The position numbers were made by a program, and so were the translations under genes. A stretch of 52,129 nucleotides of DNA from Flavobacteriales bacterium (GTDB lineage Bacteria > Bacteroidota > Bacteroidia > Flavobacteriales_D > Crocinitomicaceae): positions 1 to 52,129 of the forward strand of contig CANMHB010000019.1 of the NCBI GenBank assembly GCA_947497485.1. The letters are read 5' to 3'. Under the pieces are notes generated by a model that saw only the letters and a list, made by a program, of their open reading frames with translations, made no database searches and was not told where the DNA came from. Every line of letters begins with the position of its first letter. The stretch's first letter is position 1. Shown here piece after piece: positions 7,459 through 15,709 of this stretch.

Positions 7459-8124
7459 ATGAAAAATTTATCTTTTTTTATTGTAACATTTATATCGTGT
7501 TTTACATTGTTTAGTCAGAAAGGTGTAATCTATAATTTTGCTTTCCGCATCGATAATGAATTGGTGACGCAAATGAAAGCTCAAAATAAAGACCATAAAA
7601 TCCTGAATATTGCAACAGTTGAAGAAATGCCTAAAGAACTCTCAGATACAATTTTATTGATTTCAGAGGGTGTTATCGGAAAATATTTGAATTCAGAACT
7701 TATCAGTATGCGTCCTGAAGAGAAATTAGTCATGGCTGCTTTGCCTGAACATTTAATGTACCTTCCAGCGAATATGTTTAAAAAAGCGGTTAAAGTAAAT
7801 CCTGATTACAATCAGTACATTGATATTTCATGTCATATCGCTGCGAGTGGAGGTGTGGAAATAGTCCTAGCAAATGAGTCTTATTCAAAAGTGAAACCAA
7901 AATTGATACTGAATATCAAGATGTATGATCAATCCAAAACACTTTTAGATTCCAAAGAAGTAGTACTCAAAGATTTCGGGAAACTCCGTTCACATACTTT
8001 TGAAGAAACATATGGGATAAAAGGTTTAGGACAAAATACAGATGAGGTTACCATTTCAGAGACAATTAATGCCAATGATGTGCTAAGAATGTATGTTTTA
8101 GGCTTAACCGAGGCTTTAAAGTAA
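7459..8124 (+). CDS. Exported protein of unknown function
   Basis: 221 aa. A clear signal peptide (MKNLSFFIVTFISCFTLFSQ) with probable cleavage before QKG. The mature protein is a mixed alpha/beta chain with no cysteines of note and no T9SS tail, so it should be periplasmic or loosely outer-membrane associated. I do not recognise the family. The 78-bp gap before it is AT-rich and free of features. It is probably transcribed by itself. Confidence 0.8.
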   Translation: MKNLSFFIVTFISCFTLFSQKGVIYNFAFRIDNELVTQMKAQNKDHKILNIATVEEMPKELSDTILLISEGVIGKYLNSELISMRPEEKLVMAALPEHLMYLPANMFKKAVKVNPDYNQYIDISCHIAASGGVEIVLANESYSKVKPKLILNIKMYDQSKTLLDSKEVVLKDFGKLRSHTFEETYGIKGLGQNTDEVTISETINANDVLRMYVLGLTEALK

Positions 8125-8177
8125 AAAAAATACTTTTTTCCGAATTGATAACCTTTTAGTTTCTGTTTTAAATAAGT

Positions 8178-8741
8178 ATGCTATTATTTGAAAACGAATC
8201 ATTTGAAAAGACGGAATCTTCTCAAATTGAAAAGGGTACTTACGAGAATTGTCGCTTTTCTGAGATTGATTTTTCCTCATATAATTTTAGTGGGTTCAAA
8301 TTCATTGATTGTGAATTCATTGAATGCAATTTAAGTCTTTGCAATCCGAATAATGCTTTTTTTCAAAACGTGAAATTCGACACATGTAAAATGCTCGGAA
8401 TTCATTTCGAATATGCAAATTCCTTTGGTTTGGAATTTTCCTTTGAAAATTGTGTCTTAAATCATGCGTCTTTCTACCAAATGAAATTGAAGGGTATTCA
8501 ATTTAATAATTGCCTATTGCATGAAGTTGATTTCACCGAAGCGGATTTGACCCAAGCATCATTTCATTCATCTGATTTAACGAATGCACTTTTTGATCGC
8601 ACGAATCTAGAAAATGCTGATTTTCGATCTGCAAGCAGTTACATCATAGATCCTGATAAGAACAAGATTAAAAAGGCCAAATTTTCAATTTCTGGGATAC
8701 CTGGATTATTAGTTAAATATGGTATTGAGATATCGGATTGA
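8178..8741 (+). CDS. Pentapeptide repeat protein, Qnr-like
   Basis: 187 aa of pentapeptide repeats of the form [S/T/A]-[D/N]-[L/F]-x-x, best seen as CEFIECNLSLCN, EVDFTEADLTQASFHSSDL and ALFDRTNLENADF. These stack into a right-handed quadrilateral beta-helix that mimics DNA. The C-terminal tail SSYIIDPDKNKIKKAKFS followed by a GLL-containing helix is the ending I associate with chromosomal Qnr-type proteins, which protect DNA gyrase from quinolones. Whether this one protects gyrase or has another role cannot be told from sequence. Single-gene unit. Confidence 0.85.
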   Translation: MLLFENESFEKTESSQIEKGTYENCRFSEIDFSSYNFSGFKFIDCEFIECNLSLCNPNNAFFQNVKFDTCKMLGIHFEYANSFGLEFSFENCVLNHASFYQMKLKGIQFNNCLLHEVDFTEADLTQASFHSSDLTNALFDRTNLENADFRSASSYIIDPDKNKIKKAKFSISGIPGLLVKYGIEISD

Positions 8742-8766
8742 AATCACACTAACTTGGAATAATTAC

Positions 8767-8774
8767 TAATTTTG
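8767..8774 (+). promoter_or_regulatory. -7 box for lhgO
   Basis: TAATTTTG fits the Bacteroidota -7 consensus TAnnTTTG. Only 14 bases separate it from the ATG at 8789, so the leader would be about 10 nt. Confidence 0.5.
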
Positions 8775-8788
8775 CCAAAAAAAAATCA

Positions 8789-10000
8789 ATGAAATTCGAT
8801 ATTGCTGTAATTGGTGGAGGGATCGTAGGAGCTGCAACGTTCTACAAACTTCAAAAGAAAAACCCCAATTTAAAAATCGCTCTTTTTGAGAAAGAGAATT
8901 TACTTGCAGATCATCAAACTGGCCATAACTCCGGTGTGATTCATTCCGGATTGTATTACAAACCAGGTTCATTGAAAGCGAAGAATTGTATTGAAGGAAG
9001 ACACGAGTTAGTTGCCTTTGCAAAAGAATATGGCATTGCCCACGATGTTTGTGGAAAAGTTGTGGTTGCAACCGATCCAAGTGAATTACCGAATTTGGAA
9101 AAAGTTTTTAGAACCGGTCAAGAAAACAAAATTGAAGGCATCGAACGCATTAATGCAGACCAAGTAAAAGAAATTGAGCCATTTGTCGAATCTATTGGTG
9201 GAATTTGGGTTCCCGTAACAGGAATTATCGATTTTAGAGGAGCTACAGCAAAAATGGTTGAGTTAGCGCTTGCTATTCAGCCAGAAAGTAAATTATACCT
9301 GGGTCATGAAGTCACTGCAATTGAAAAAGGTGAACTTTCATCGACAATTGTAACGAATAAAGGCAATTTTGAAGCTGAATATTTGGTTTTCTGCGCTGGA
9401 CTTCAGGCTGATCGAATGGCGAAGAAAGATGGTGTCAATCTAAAAGAAAAAGTGGTTGGTTTTAGAGGTGATTATTACGAATTAACAGAGCAAGCAAAAC
9501 ATAAAGTAAAGAATTTAATTTACCCTGTTCCGAATCCTGACTTCCCATTTTTAGGAGTTCATTTTACACGAATGACGGATGGCGAAATTGAGTGTGGTCC
9601 AAATGCTGTATTTACGTTTAAACGTGAAGGATATGGTAAAACAGATTTTTCATTGCGCGATACGGTTGATGCCCTAACTTACGGAGGAACTTGGAAATTA
9701 TTCTTCAATAACATGTCTTTTGGTATCAATGAATATCGCAGGGCTTTTTCCAAGAAATTGTTTTTGAAAACGCTTCAACGCATGATTCCATCTCTAACCA
9801 TGGATGATATTCATCCGGGTAGGGCAGGAGTGAGGGCTCTACTTTTAGCTCAGGATGGTGACACGCGTGATGATTTTAGAATCGAATACCACGGGAAGTC
9901 TATTCACGTTTTGAATGCGCCTTCTCCAGCTGCTACAGCATCTCTGGCCATTGGAAATTACATTGCCGAAGAAGCCGAGAAGCATTTCTCGTTGAAATAA
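8789..10000 (+). CDS. lhgO: L-2-hydroxyglutarate oxidase
   Basis: 403 aa, full length. The N-terminus has the FAD-binding motif DIAVIGGGIVGAA and a family-typical HNSGVIHSGLYYKPGSLKA segment near residues 46-64. Further family features are GVHFTRMTDGEIECGPNAV and, near the end, HPGRAGVRAL. LhgO oxidises L-2-hydroxyglutarate, a side product of central metabolism, to 2-oxoglutarate and passes electrons to the membrane quinone pool. The next gene starts on the base directly after this stop, so the pair is co-transcribed. Confidence 0.95.
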   Translation: MKFDIAVIGGGIVGAATFYKLQKKNPNLKIALFEKENLLADHQTGHNSGVIHSGLYYKPGSLKAKNCIEGRHELVAFAKEYGIAHDVCGKVVVATDPSELPNLEKVFRTGQENKIEGIERINADQVKEIEPFVESIGGIWVPVTGIIDFRGATAKMVELALAIQPESKLYLGHEVTAIEKGELSSTIVTNKGNFEAEYLVFCAGLQADRMAKKDGVNLKEKVVGFRGDYYELTEQAKHKVKNLIYPVPNPDFPFLGVHFTRMTDGEIECGPNAVFTFKREGYGKTDFSLRDTVDALTYGGTWKLFFNNMSFGINEYRRAFSKKLFLKTLQRMIPSLTMDDIHPGRAGVRALLLAQDGDTRDDFRIEYHGKSIHVLNAPSPAATASLAIGNYIAEEAEKHFSLK

Positions 10001-10942
10001 ATGAGATTTTTGATCAATGTCCTTTTATTGACTGCCTTTTCGTGTCAAAATTCAGATAATCATATGAAAATTGAGATTCTAAAAAGCCAGATATTACCTG
10101 TGTCTGCGGCCTCAGGTGCTGAGTTTTACAAAGATCACTTATATGTAATTTCGGACAACACAGAAGGCATCTCTATTTGCGATTTAAAGGGAAATCTCAC
10201 TGAATTAATTTCATTGTCAGAAGGTTATTCAGCGGATGAAGTAATCGAGAAAAAACACAAATCAGATTATGAAGCATGTACGCTAATTTCTCGGAATCAT
10301 TCTGATTATTTACTTATTGTTGGTTCTGGTTCAAAGAAAGAGAACAGGACAAAAGCGAAATTAGTTTCTCTCGACGGAAGTAAAAAAGTAGAAAATTTTG
10401 ATCTTGCCGATTTTTATGAAAAAATGCGGAATGAGTGTCAAATTAAATTCGATGATTTCAATATTGAGGCACTTGCAGCATATGATAATAAGTTGTTTTT
10501 TTTCAATCGCGGCACAAATCAAATTTTGATTGTAAAAGAGCGTGATTTTTTTCATTTCTTTGAACTGGAAGATAAAGACTTTAAATGCAAGCTGATTCAA
10601 CTAGAATTGGATAAAATTGATGGTGTTTCGGCCGGTATTTCAGGCGCTTCAATTTCAGAGGATGGATTACTGGTTATTTCTGCAAGTGCAGAAGAAACAG
10701 ATAACTGGTATGATGACGGAGAAATTGCAGGGAGCTCAATTGGAATTATTCAGATTTCTGATTTAGAAAAAAATAATCGCATTCAGATGATCTCTTTAAA
10801 AAAGAAAGGTCAGTTCCTTAAAACTAAAATAGAATCGGTTGCAATTCAATCCATTGATGATAAAAAAGCGAAATTATTCTTAGTTTCGGATAATGATGGC
10901 AAGGCATCAGAATTGTTTCAAGTGGAATTATTATTTGACTGA
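10001..10942 (+). CDS. Lipoprotein of unknown function, predicted beta-propeller
   Basis: 313 aa. Lipobox LTAFSC gives an acylated Cys near residue 15, so it is membrane-anchored outside the cytoplasm. The mature chain alternates strand-like segments such as DHLYVISDNTEGISICDLKGN, KLFFFNRGTNQILIV and KLFLVSDNDGK, as in a six- or seven-bladed propeller (inference). The Asp-rich loops could bind calcium. It abuts lhgO without a gap. No function is assigned. Confidence 0.75.
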   Translation: MRFLINVLLLTAFSCQNSDNHMKIEILKSQILPVSAASGAEFYKDHLYVISDNTEGISICDLKGNLTELISLSEGYSADEVIEKKHKSDYEACTLISRNHSDYLLIVGSGSKKENRTKAKLVSLDGSKKVENFDLADFYEKMRNECQIKFDDFNIEALAAYDNKLFFFNRGTNQILIVKERDFFHFFELEDKDFKCKLIQLELDKIDGVSAGISGASISEDGLLVISASAEETDNWYDDGEIAGSSIGIIQISDLEKNNRIQMISLKKKGQFLKTKIESVAIQSIDDKKAKLFLVSDNDGKASELFQVELLFD

Positions 10943-11033
10943 TTTAGTTCAATCTTTTTAGATTTTCTTTCAATTATTTTTGTTTTGTAAAAGGTTATTC
11001 AAACACGTTTAGTAGGTTCGCCAAAAGTGCTAA

Positions 11034-12128
11034 ATGGAAATGAAAACTATCAAATTCATTGCGAAAGACCAGCGAGAAAAAGATTTTTCGGATACGTTAA
11101 AAAAACGAGTTAACGAATATTTTAAGGACAACAATATTTCTCAAAAAGGTAACTTTTGGATGTATTTGAAAGCGTTTATTTTGTTGTCTATCTACATTGC
11201 TTCCTTTTGTGTTATCGTCTTTATTCCAATGAAAGCTTTTTATGCGGTATTGTTGGCAATCTTAATGGGAATCGGTGAAGCTGGAATTGGAATGTCGGTT
11301 ATGCACGATGCTGCCCATGGAGCTTTTTCAAAAAGTAAATGGGTAAATTCATTGTTTGCTTCGACCATGTTCATATTGGGAAGCAATGTTTTCAATTGGA
11401 AAATACAGCACAATCTGCTTCATCACACCTATACCAATATTTACGGATTCGACCAGGACATTGAAACAAAAGCGGGTATTCGCCTTTGTGAGTACGCACC
11501 ACTTAAACCTTATCAAAGATTTCAGTTTTTATATGCGTTCTTACTTTATGGAATGATGACGATTTCAAAATTATTTAGTGATATCGGTCAACTTATTGAA
11601 TTCAATAAAAGTGGGATTACACAAAAAATGAATTATAACGGCAAACTCCAAATACTGATTTTGATTACTACAAAAATTTTATATTTTTCATTCATTTTCG
11701 GACTTGCATTTTTATTTTGTACTTTTTCGTGGTGGCAAATCATTATTGGATTTATGGTTATGCATTTGACCGCAGGAATTATTATGAGTGTTGTCTTTCA
11801 AATGGCTCATGTAGTTGAGGGAGCTGAACAACCTCTGCCTGATGAAAGAGGGGTAATTCATCACGAATGGTTCGTTCATCAACTTAGAACAACTGCTGAT
11901 TTCGCACCTAATAATATGTTTTTGAATTGGTATATTGGAGGATTAAATTTTCAAGTAGTCCATCATTTATTTTCGAATGTCTGTCACATTCACTACAAAC
12001 GTATTGCCCCAATTGTCCAGAAAACAGCCCATGATTTTGGATTTGTTTACAATATTAAACCAACTTTTAGGAGCGCGTTAAAATCTCATATTTTTCGGCT
12101 TATAGAGTTGGGTGGTATGAAGTTTTAA
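11034..12128 (+). CDS. Membrane fatty acid desaturase
   Basis: 364 aa. Three histidine clusters typical of the di-iron membrane desaturases: HDAAH (about 91-95), HNLLHH (about 126-131) and QVVHH (about 307-311). The third cluster begins with Gln, as in front-end (delta-5/delta-6, linoleoyl-CoA type) desaturases, but no cytochrome b5 domain is fused. Four hydrophobic segments lie near residues 45-85 and 205-255. It introduces a double bond into an acyl chain in the inner membrane, probably to adjust fluidity. A second in-frame ATG at 11040 could be the real start. A TAGGTTCG promoter-like box sits at 11013-11020. Confidence 0.9.
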   Translation: MEMKTIKFIAKDQREKDFSDTLKKRVNEYFKDNNISQKGNFWMYLKAFILLSIYIASFCVIVFIPMKAFYAVLLAILMGIGEAGIGMSVMHDAAHGAFSKSKWVNSLFASTMFILGSNVFNWKIQHNLLHHTYTNIYGFDQDIETKAGIRLCEYAPLKPYQRFQFLYAFLLYGMMTISKLFSDIGQLIEFNKSGITQKMNYNGKLQILILITTKILYFSFIFGLAFLFCTFSWWQIIIGFMVMHLTAGIIMSVVFQMAHVVEGAEQPLPDERGVIHHEWFVHQLRTTADFAPNNMFLNWYIGGLNFQVVHHLFSNVCHIHYKRIAPIVQKTAHDFGFVYNIKPTFRSALKSHIFRLIELGGMKF

Positions 12129-12146
12129 AATAACTTTTAATGTATC

Positions 12147-13250
12147 TTAGTTTGATTTCTCTTCATAAAATTCAACGCCTCGTCCTTTCTTATAGTTTTT
12201 AGCAAATTCTTTATATTTTTTAATTAATTCATTATCTAGTTTGAAAGTTTCGATTAATTTATCCATGAGCCGTACTTCTCGTCTGTTCAATTCGCCATCG
12301 GATATAATACCAATAAGATAAAGAATTACTAAATCATCAACTATGTCTATATCGTATTCTTTCAACAAGTCAATGAAATTATCGCTTGGAACATAGCTTT
12401 TATAGACATCTATTTCTAAGTCTTTGAGAATTCTATATGAAAAATAGTATTGAACAGAATGCAATTCCCTTTTAGTTATTGCAATTTGAGCCAATACCTC
12501 ATAGACCATTTTTTTAACTTGTTCATTGCCTTCATATTTTGTTTTAAATTCAACTAAAAAACGATCAATAATTGCATGACTAAACATATAACTTTTAGCT
12601 CGAAGAAAAACAAGTCTGGTGGCGTAGGCGTTCCAGAAAAAGTAGATCGGCATACTCAATAAATCGGTATATAATCTCAAAAGATATCTTCCAGATAATT
12701 TTCGGACAACCATTTTTATAATTAGATTACTTGCAAATGCCTTAATCTTACTAACTATGATTTGAAAGAAAATGTAAAACTTTGAAAGTCCATAAAATGG
12801 ATTTAATCCAAGTTCTGATTCTTTGGATTTGAAATTCTCGAGACTTATTTGCTTTAATTCATTAAGATGAAACTCAGAAAATTTATCTCCTTCTTTTGGG
12901 AAATTAATTAATCTAGAAAGTCGATTAATCAGGTAAATATTTAGTATTCCAAGAAAGTAAAGCTCTAGTAAGAGACAAAATATATTGAAGATTATATTAA
13001 TTAATTTAAATTCAACAGAAAATCCAAAAAAGGAGAGATTGAATGTGAATTTTGAGAAAAATGCTGGAAACAAATCAATAGGTAAGTAATAGATTAAAAC
13101 TGCAATTGCACCTATAATTCCAGAAAAAAAAAGGCCCTTGTAATAGAGCCAATTAATGTTCCTTAAAATCGCTGTATTAACAATTTTTTCATTCGAACCT
13201 TGCTGAATGATTATTGTTTGATTTGCAATGTTTTTCAATCTCCAAATCAT
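12147..13250 (-). CDS. LBF_2804-type membrane protein with TerB-like C-terminus
   Basis: 367 aa. Hydrophobic segments near residues 38-58 and 80-108 suggest two or more membrane helices in the first third; the middle is basic and helical. The last 60 residues (IDIVDDLVILYLIGIISDGELNRREV...) have the acidic helix pattern of TerB-like domains (xxDGxLxxxE). I believe this is the Bacteroidota family named after LBF_2804, whose function is not known. It lies downstream of the DUF4846 gene on the same strand with a gap of about 30 bp. Confidence 0.7.
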   Translation of the reverse strand: MIWRLKNIANQTIIIQQGSNEKIVNTAILRNINWLYYKGLFFSGIIGAIAVLIYYLPIDLFPAFFSKFTFNLSFFGFSVEFKLINIIFNIFCLLLELYFLGILNIYLINRLSRLINFPKEGDKFSEFHLNELKQISLENFKSKESELGLNPFYGLSKFYIFFQIIVSKIKAFASNLIIKMVVRKLSGRYLLRLYTDLLSMPIYFFWNAYATRLVFLRAKSYMFSHAIIDRFLVEFKTKYEGNEQVKKMVYEVLAQIAITKRELHSVQYYFSYRILKDLEIDVYKSYVPSDNFIDLLKEYDIDIVDDLVILYLIGIISDGELNRREVRLMDKLIETFKLDNELIKKYKEFAKNYKKGRGVEFYEEKSN

Positions 13251-13280
13251 ATGCTCTTATCGAGTAATGAAGGGATAAAC

Positions 13281-14123
13281 TTAAAAAGATTTTAATTGAT
13301 TTTTAGTAAACGTATATTCTGCGGTCTCAAGAATATCTCCAAAATCTAAATCATACCAAGGATTATTCGGATCTTGTGGATTCACTAATACTTGAGTTTC
13401 TTGAGCCGGCATATAACTTTGGGCAAGCATAAACTTTACTTTACCTTCAGTATTCACGCATTTGTCAACAACTATAACCGCGTGTCCAGGACTTCCTCCT
13501 TTGATAAATACATCACCAACCTCAATGGAATTTAAATCTTTTGATTTAAGTTGCTTGTCCAAAGATAAGGTACTTGCTAGATTAAAAACATTTTCTAGGT
13601 AGGACCATAAATTTGTGGAATTGGGTGTTCGACCTGCTAAATAAGTAGCATAATTGGATCGCTTTCCGCTAACAAATAAAAATTCAATTTCGTTGTATCT
13701 TTTTTGCCCAAACAAATAATCTGCACGAAGACGCATAATGGCATCTGCACATTGATGTAGGTCTCGTTTGCCTATGGGCAGGTCAACAACTGCTAAATGT
13801 GCATCCTGATTGCCTTTTTCATTCCCGTTATATAAAAGAACAGGGCTACCATCAGGCTTTAATGGTAAGTTTTGGAGAAACTCTGCAAATGAATTTTTTT
13901 CAGTTTTGACACGGTTATAACCTTCAGGAACATTAAATCTGGAAATTATTTTGTTCCCTTTAGGATTAATATAACTTTCATCTTCCTTTTCGGTTTCGCT
14001 ATTTTCAGAAACAGAATCCTCCTCTGAATTTGTTAAATTACTTTTTTCACCATTGTTGCTTTGGCAAGAACTCAGTTGAACGGTAAGAAATAGCACTGAA
14101 CAAATAAGATATACTTTTTTCAT
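13281..14123 (-). CDS. DUF4846 family lipoprotein
   Basis: 280 aa from the ATG at 14123, chosen because it opens a signal sequence ending in the lipobox QLSSC; the longer frame would overlap the acyl-CoA reductase. The mature N-terminus is a Ser/Glu-rich linker. Core motifs are FNVPEGYNRV, DAIMRLRADYLF and GDVFIKGGSPGHAVIVVD, the last with a Gly-His that recalls transglutaminase/peptidase-like folds. I recognise DUF4846 but know no activity. Surface or periplasmic location is expected. Confidence 0.8.
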   Translation of the reverse strand: MKKVYLICSVLFLTVQLSSCQSNNGEKSNLTNSEEDSVSENSETEKEDESYINPKGNKIISRFNVPEGYNRVKTEKNSFAEFLQNLPLKPDGSPVLLYNGNEKGNQDAHLAVVDLPIGKRDLHQCADAIMRLRADYLFGQKRYNEIEFLFVSGKRSNYATYLAGRTPNSTNLWSYLENVFNLASTLSLDKQLKSKDLNSIEVGDVFIKGGSPGHAVIVVDKCVNTEGKVKFMLAQSYMPAQETQVLVNPQDPNNPWYDLDFGDILETAEYTFTKNQLKSF

Positions 14124-14167
14124 TTTTAGATATAAATTTGAATAAAAAACATAAACTTTTAAGAAAG

Positions 14168-15217
14168 TTACATATTTAATCCTGATAACCATCTCATTGT
14201 ATCAATTCCATCTGCATAATCATTCAGTTTTGGACATTGTCCTTGTCCGAAAGGAATATAGTTTCTACCAATGAGACATTGAATACTTTCTTTATTTAGA
14301 CTCAGGAAGTCATTTAATTCGTTGTCATCATTATAAAAGTGGTAATGAACCATTGAAAGTGGCGAAAATAAATCCATACTTTCCTTAAGAAGCAAGAAGT
14401 TGTTGTCTAAAAAAACGGCCTGGTTCATCAAGTGAATTGCTTTGTTATAGTCGTAATTGTTGCCGTATTTTTTGTTGTTAATTACTTCACCTTGATCAAC
14501 TATTGCTTCAAAAAAACGATTTAGATCAAAGCCATTTGGCAGAATTAGATGGGAAACATTTCTGCATCCGCGCCCGAAGTAATCTAATATGTCATTTCCA
14601 AGTAACGTAAGTTCTTCTTTCGTTTCTTCTCCGTTCAATATGGCAACAGAAGTTCGGTTGTGTCTAAATAAATGCGGGTATTTTGAGAAGTATTGCTCAA
14701 AATGCAAAAGTGAATTGTTGCTTCCTGTTGCAATAACTGCATCAAAATCTTTCAGATTCCTATCTGAAAATGCAATGAGTTTTTCAAATTCAGGTTCGAT
14801 TTGAATCAAATGTTTTGATATCAATGGTAATAGTTGCTTATCCTCTGAGCTTAACTTACAAAGAATTCTATTTCCAGATGCCAATACACAAAGGAAATCA
14901 TGAAATCCTACAAGTGGGATGTTTCCCGCCATTATAACCGCAATATTCTTCGGGTTTATATTAAAATCGTAAGATTTCAGCCATTCACTCAAGGATTCTT
15001 TATTTAGCCAAATCCCCAGATTTAAAATTGATTTTCGAACCAATTCTTCGGTAAACCAGCCATTGTGAAAAATTTGTCTTTTAATTGTTTCATTGAATTC
15101 GAAATGTTCATTCTCAGTTAGACCTATTTCGTAACCTTGCCATGGTAAGTCATGTCCAATATGAGTCATTATTTTGCCTAACTGGGAAAAGGCATTGATT
15201 AATTGTTCTTTGTTCAC
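14168..15217 (-). CDS. LuxC-like acyl-CoA reductase
   Basis: 349 aa with the aldehyde-dehydrogenase fold of acyl-CoA/acyl-protein reductases. Visible landmarks are NIAVIMAGNIPLVGFHDF (about 91-108), the nucleotide-binding ATGSNNS (about 163-169), and LDYFGRGCRNVSHL, whose Cys near 218 is the likely thioester nucleophile. It would reduce an activated fatty acyl group to the aldehyde with NAD(P)H. No luxAB, luxD or luxE is present, so bioluminescence is not implied. The divergent ferredoxin gene is a neighbour I have seen with this family in Bacteroidota. Confidence 0.85.
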   Translation of the reverse strand: MNKEQLINAFSQLGKIMTHIGHDLPWQGYEIGLTENEHFEFNETIKRQIFHNGWFTEELVRKSILNLGIWLNKESLSEWLKSYDFNINPKNIAVIMAGNIPLVGFHDFLCVLASGNRILCKLSSEDKQLLPLISKHLIQIEPEFEKLIAFSDRNLKDFDAVIATGSNNSLLHFEQYFSKYPHLFRHNRTSVAILNGEETKEELTLLGNDILDYFGRGCRNVSHLILPNGFDLNRFFEAIVDQGEVINNKKYGNNYDYNKAIHLMNQAVFLDNNFLLLKESMDLFSPLSMVHYHFYNDDNELNDFLSLNKESIQCLIGRNYIPFGQGQCPKLNDYADGIDTMRWLSGLNM

Positions 15218-15269
15218 GAAACAAATTTAAGGATAGGTTTTATCGAAGTGAAGAACTTTTTTTAATTAA

Positions 15270-15689
<420 letters not shown>

Positions 15690-15709
15690 AATTCTCAAGA
15701 AGGAAAACG

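Noticed and set aside
8766..9080. 104-aa minus-strand ORF inside lhgO
   Set aside because: Shadow of the strongly supported lhgO frame, low-complexity Gln/Leu/Ser content, no promoter.
14168..15217. Bioluminescence operon suggested by LuxC
   Set aside because: No luxA, luxB, luxD or luxE nearby; the same enzyme class occurs in non-luminous bacteria.
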